Below are positions 5,126-6,939 of a stretch of DNA of 6,939 nucleotides, in pieces; positions within the stretch are counted from its first letter, which is position 1, and the number at the start of each line of letters is the position of its first letter. Origin of the DNA: an uncultured Rhodospirillaceae bacterium (GTDB lineage Bacteria > Pseudomonadota > Alphaproteobacteria > Rhodospirillales > UBA2165); the NCBI GenBank assembly GCA_913041095.1, contig CAJWIB010000142.1, positions 1-6,939 on the forward strand. The letters run 5' to 3'. The position numbers were made by a program, and so were the translations under genes. A model generated the notes under the pieces. It was not told where the DNA came from and ran no database searches. It saw nothing but the letters and a program-made list of their open reading frames with translations.

Positions 5126-6256
5126 TTACTTGAGTTTCTTTAAAACTGCAAACGGATTATCGCTCTCGGCTGTTTCTAATTTATCCCCTGCCGCCAGTTT
5201 TAATTCATTGAAATCAGCGTTAGAAGAGCGTGGGAAAGTTTCCAGCTCAAGGCCAAATTGCTCCGTCAATATAATACCGGCATCAAACGCGCCATCAATG
5301 ATCGGCTCAGGCGGATCTTCGGCAGCTGAATCAAATTTAATAATTTCAACATCACCTGGTTCTATTTCGACGGAATAATCGCATTGGTATGAACCAGTCA
5401 CCACCACCAGTACGGGTTCAAGCGTTACCACACAGCGTTGAATGACATTGGCTGAAAAACTGGCATCAATATGTACGCCGGTATTCTTTGGTGATATCGT
5501 GCATAGGAGATGAGCCGAAAAGTTTTTTAATTCAATCAGATCAAATCGCTCTGCCAGCGCCTGGCGTTCGTCTACAGTCGCACCGATATCCAGATCGAGG
5601 TGATTGCTTTTGATTTCATCGATCTTGACAATGCGCGAAATCTCTGGCGTGGCTAATGGGGCATCCTCATTAGTGATTTTTTGATCTGTTTCATTAGTCA
5701 CAACAGATCCTAAACACTTAACCAGCGCTGGGCTAAAGGAAATAGAGCCATTTTTTATTTGCTCAATATTCCAATTGTTAGACAGCTTAATTTCCTGCAA
5801 TACGTAATCAGCCATAGTTTGGACCTGCGCATCCGTCGGTACTTTTTCGTGATAAAGATTCCGCTTTAACGATTCGGTCAACATCGCGTCTTCGAATTCT
5901 ACTATGCCGTCGTCATAAGCCTTGATTCGGCCATAAAAAGATTTTGCCAGGGCTTTAACTTTCTTACCTACTCTCAAATCGCCGACGCCCATTTCACGCA
6001 TATTTCTATCCATATCGGCAAACATGATATCAAATAAATCCTGTGAAACCTGGCCACCTTCTTCACCAATATTTTTCAAGCGGCGCATAACAATATAAGC
6101 ATGGAGAGCAACAAGATCGAAACGTCCGTTGACCGTGTCAGCGACGCCGTGAATAGTATAGAATTCCGCAATGCGAGCCTGAGCAACAATTTGGTTGTAG
6201 AGGCGATAAATTCCATCGTCGAATTTCTTAAAGCCTAGAAACGCGAGTATTTCCAT
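5126..6256 (-). CDS. Fusion of ubiquinol-cytochrome c chaperone (Cbp3/UQCC family) and DUF177/YceD
   Basis: A single 376-residue frame joins two proteins. Residues about 15-178 match the ubiquinol-cytochrome c chaperone family (VAQARIAEFYTIHGVADTVNGRFDLVALHAY, split here as residues 24-54; MREMGVGDLRVGKKVKALAKSFYGR at 86-110), which helps cytochrome b assembly into complex III. Residues about 204-376 match DUF177/YceD: PEISRIV at 204-210, RCVVTLEPV at 274-282, DPPEPIIDG at 314-322 and the typical ending NPFAVLKKLK. DUF177 proteins are tied to 23S rRNA and 50S biogenesis. Residues 181-203 form a polar linker. I chose ATG 6254-6256 because AGGTGA (6267-6262) is an excellent Shine-Dalgarno for it; the GTG at 6265 lies within that site. 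The chaperone domain has no signal peptide or transmembrane segment. The two are usually separate adjacent genes, so this is a fusion, or less likely an assembly error. Confidence 0.93.
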   Translation of the reverse strand: MEILAFLGFKKFDDGIYRLYNQIVAQARIAEFYTIHGVADTVNGRFDLVALHAYIVMRRLKNIGEEGGQVSQDLFDIMFADMDRNMREMGVGDLRVGKKVKALAKSFYGRIKAYDDGIVEFEDAMLTESLKRNLYHEKVPTDAQVQTMADYVLQEIKLSNNWNIEQIKNGSISFSPALVKCLGSVVTNETDQKITNEDAPLATPEISRIVKIDEIKSNHLDLDIGATVDERQALAERFDLIELKNFSAHLLCTISPKNTGVHIDASFSANVIQRCVVTLEPVLVVVTGSYQCDYSVEIEPGDVEIIKFDSAAEDPPEPIIDGAFDAGIILTEQFGLELETFPRSSNADFNELKLAAGDKLETAESDNPFAVLKKLK

Positions 6257-6268
6257 AATTATCACCTA

Positions 6269-6296
6269 AGAAGTCAGTCATTGACAGACTGCTTCT
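6269..6296 (-). promoter_or_regulatory. 5' UTR stem-loop just upstream of the fusion-gene ribosome binding site
   Basis: The inverted repeat AGAAG-t-CAGTC (6269-6279) and GACTGCTTCT (6287-6296) forms a 10-bp stem with one bulged base and a 7-nt loop. On the mRNA strand it ends one nucleotide before the AGGTGA Shine-Dalgarno. It could stabilise the 5' end, present the ribosome binding site, or be a DNA operator. The structure is directly visible; the role is inferred. Confidence 0.4.
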
Positions 6297-6331
6297 GAAA
6301 AGACATCACCTAGTTTAATTTATATGCAGTG

Positions 6332-6350
6332 TGGTATAATTCTGTATAAT
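6332..6350 (+). promoter_or_regulatory. Probable -10 region of the bamE promoter
   Basis: Two perfect TATAAT hexamers occur at 6335-6340 and 6345-6350. The first is preceded by TG with one intervening base (TGGTATAAT), an extended -10 that can work without a good -35, which suits the lack of a clear -35 box. Transcription would begin around 6347 or 6357, about 40-50 nt before the bamE ATG. Confidence 0.45.
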
Positions 6351-6371
6351 TTAAAACGCTTTCGTTTAAAG
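6350..6371 (+). repeat. Inverted repeat at the predicted bamE transcription start
   Basis: TTTAAAACG (6350-6358) and CGTTTAAAG (6363-6371) surround CTTT, with a 5-bp perfect core AAACG/CGTTT and partial outer pairing. It lies immediately downstream of the second TATAAT, so it would overlap the start site and first transcribed bases, a place where a repressor could act. It may equally be a chance feature of AT-rich sequence. Confidence 0.3.
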
Positions 6372-6397
6372 TGCTAATTGAGAGAAAATTATCTATA

Positions 6398-6883
6398 ATG
6401 CAAACGAAAATTTTCAAAAATGGTAATTTAATCCGCTTAGCGGTTGCCGGTTCGATGGTGATTGCGGTGACCGCCTGTGCGCCCCGCATTTCAATGCGTG
6501 GCAATCTACCAGATCCTGGTTTATTGGCAACTATTGAAGTCGGCCAAGTTAATAAGCACGGTGTTGTCAAACTGATTGGTTCACCATCAAGCGCCGCCCC
6601 TTTTCAAGGTGAAAGCTGGTATTACATCAGCGAACGAACCGAGACGCGAGCCTTTTTTGAACCTGCTGTTGTCGATCGTAAGGTTGTTATCATCCGTTTT
6701 GATAAAAAAGGCGTAGTAAGTGAGATCAAGGAATTGGGCCTCAAAGATGGTCATGATATTGCCATGGTTGACCGGGTGACACCGACGGCTGGTAAGGAAA
6801 TGACTTTATTAAAACAACTTTTTGGCAATATTGGCCGCTTTGAAAAAGGCGCAAATCCAAATGCGGGAATTCTCGACAATTGA
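6398..6883 (+). CDS. bamE: Outer membrane protein assembly factor BamE (SmpA/OmlA lipoprotein)
   Basis: A 161-residue lipoprotein of the SmpA/OmlA family, part of the BAM complex that inserts beta-barrel proteins into the outer membrane. The N-terminus has basic residues, a hydrophobic stretch (IRLAVAGSMVIAV, 12-24) and a lipobox VTAC ending at Cys27, the expected lipidation site. The mature domain shows family features: GNLPDPGLLATIEVGQVNKHGVVKLIGSPS (split, about 44-73), ESWYYISERTETRAFFEP, and VVIIRFDKKGVVSEI. The late LLKQLFGNIGRF is an ending I associate with alphaproteobacterial members. I start at ATG 6398 because it gives a normal signal peptide; a GTG at 6371 would add nine residues and lies in the putative start-site repeat. 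No close Shine-Dalgarno is visible. It diverges from the chaperone-DUF177 gene, an arrangement I associate with this locus in alphaproteobacteria. Confidence 0.93.
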   Translation: MQTKIFKNGNLIRLAVAGSMVIAVTACAPRISMRGNLPDPGLLATIEVGQVNKHGVVKLIGSPSSAAPFQGESWYYISERTETRAFFEPAVVDRKVVIIRFDKKGVVSEIKELGLKDGHDIAMVDRVTPTAGKEMTLLKQLFGNIGRFEKGANPNAGILDN

Positions 6884-6907
6884 CCGATCAACTTATTTTA
6901 ATCATAT

Positions 6908-6939
6908 AAAAAAAGCCCCACAGGTGAACCAGCAGGGCT
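6908..6939. terminator. Probable rho-independent terminator downstream of bamE
   Basis: Seven As (6908-6914) lead into AGCCC (6914-6918), and GGGCT (6935-6939) closes the stem at the window edge, with GG-TGAA-CC possible inside. Read on the minus strand this is a stem followed by a T-run, so it can stop transcription arriving from beyond the window. If Ts follow base 6939 it is bidirectional and also ends bamE transcription. Confidence 0.6.

Overview
The window looks like chromosomal core sequence of an alphaproteobacterium with moderate to low G+C, probably a Rhodospirillales-like or uncultured marine or freshwater lineage. The evidence is the bifunctional IspDF enzyme, the ubiquinol-cytochrome c chaperone (Cbp3/UQCC family) and DUF177/YceD next to rpmF-plsX-fabH-ihfA-merR, a BamE lipoprotein gene divergent from that cluster, and alphaproteobacterial sequence flavour in FabH, IhfA and BamE. 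I see no mobile elements, phage genes, CRISPR arrays or integrase sites.

Layout. Positions 2-739 (+) hold the 3' part of ispDF (isoprenoid precursor synthesis). It converges on cutA (796-1110, -). Divergent from cutA is a small gene of unknown function (1206-1466, +) with a strong ribosome binding site. After a short AT-rich gap comes tRNA-Pro(GGG) on the minus strand (1648-1725). From about 6256 down to 1790 the minus strand carries a long co-oriented cluster: a chaperone-DUF177 fusion gene, rpmF (L32), plsX, fabH, ihfA and a MerR-type regulator. At the right end bamE (6398-6883, +) is transcribed away from the cluster, and a probable terminator lies at the window edge.

How the genes work together. 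The minus-strand cluster links ribosome supply (L32 and DUF177, the latter tied to 23S rRNA/50S biogenesis), the start of fatty acid and phospholipid synthesis (PlsX, FabH), nucleoid and transcription control (IHF alpha, MerR-like protein) and respiratory complex III assembly (chaperone domain). plsX and fabH abut with no gap, and ihfA and merR are 2 nt apart, so translational coupling is likely. BamE belongs to outer-membrane protein assembly.

Most unusual feature. The Cbp3-like chaperone and the DUF177/YceD protein, which I know as separate adjacent genes in related bacteria, are one uninterrupted reading frame of 376 codons here. Inside the linker sits an in-frame GTG with a Shine-Dalgarno-like AGGA, so a separate DUF177 product may also be made. 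No clearly new multi-gene system is visible; most of the rest is ordinary housekeeping sequence.
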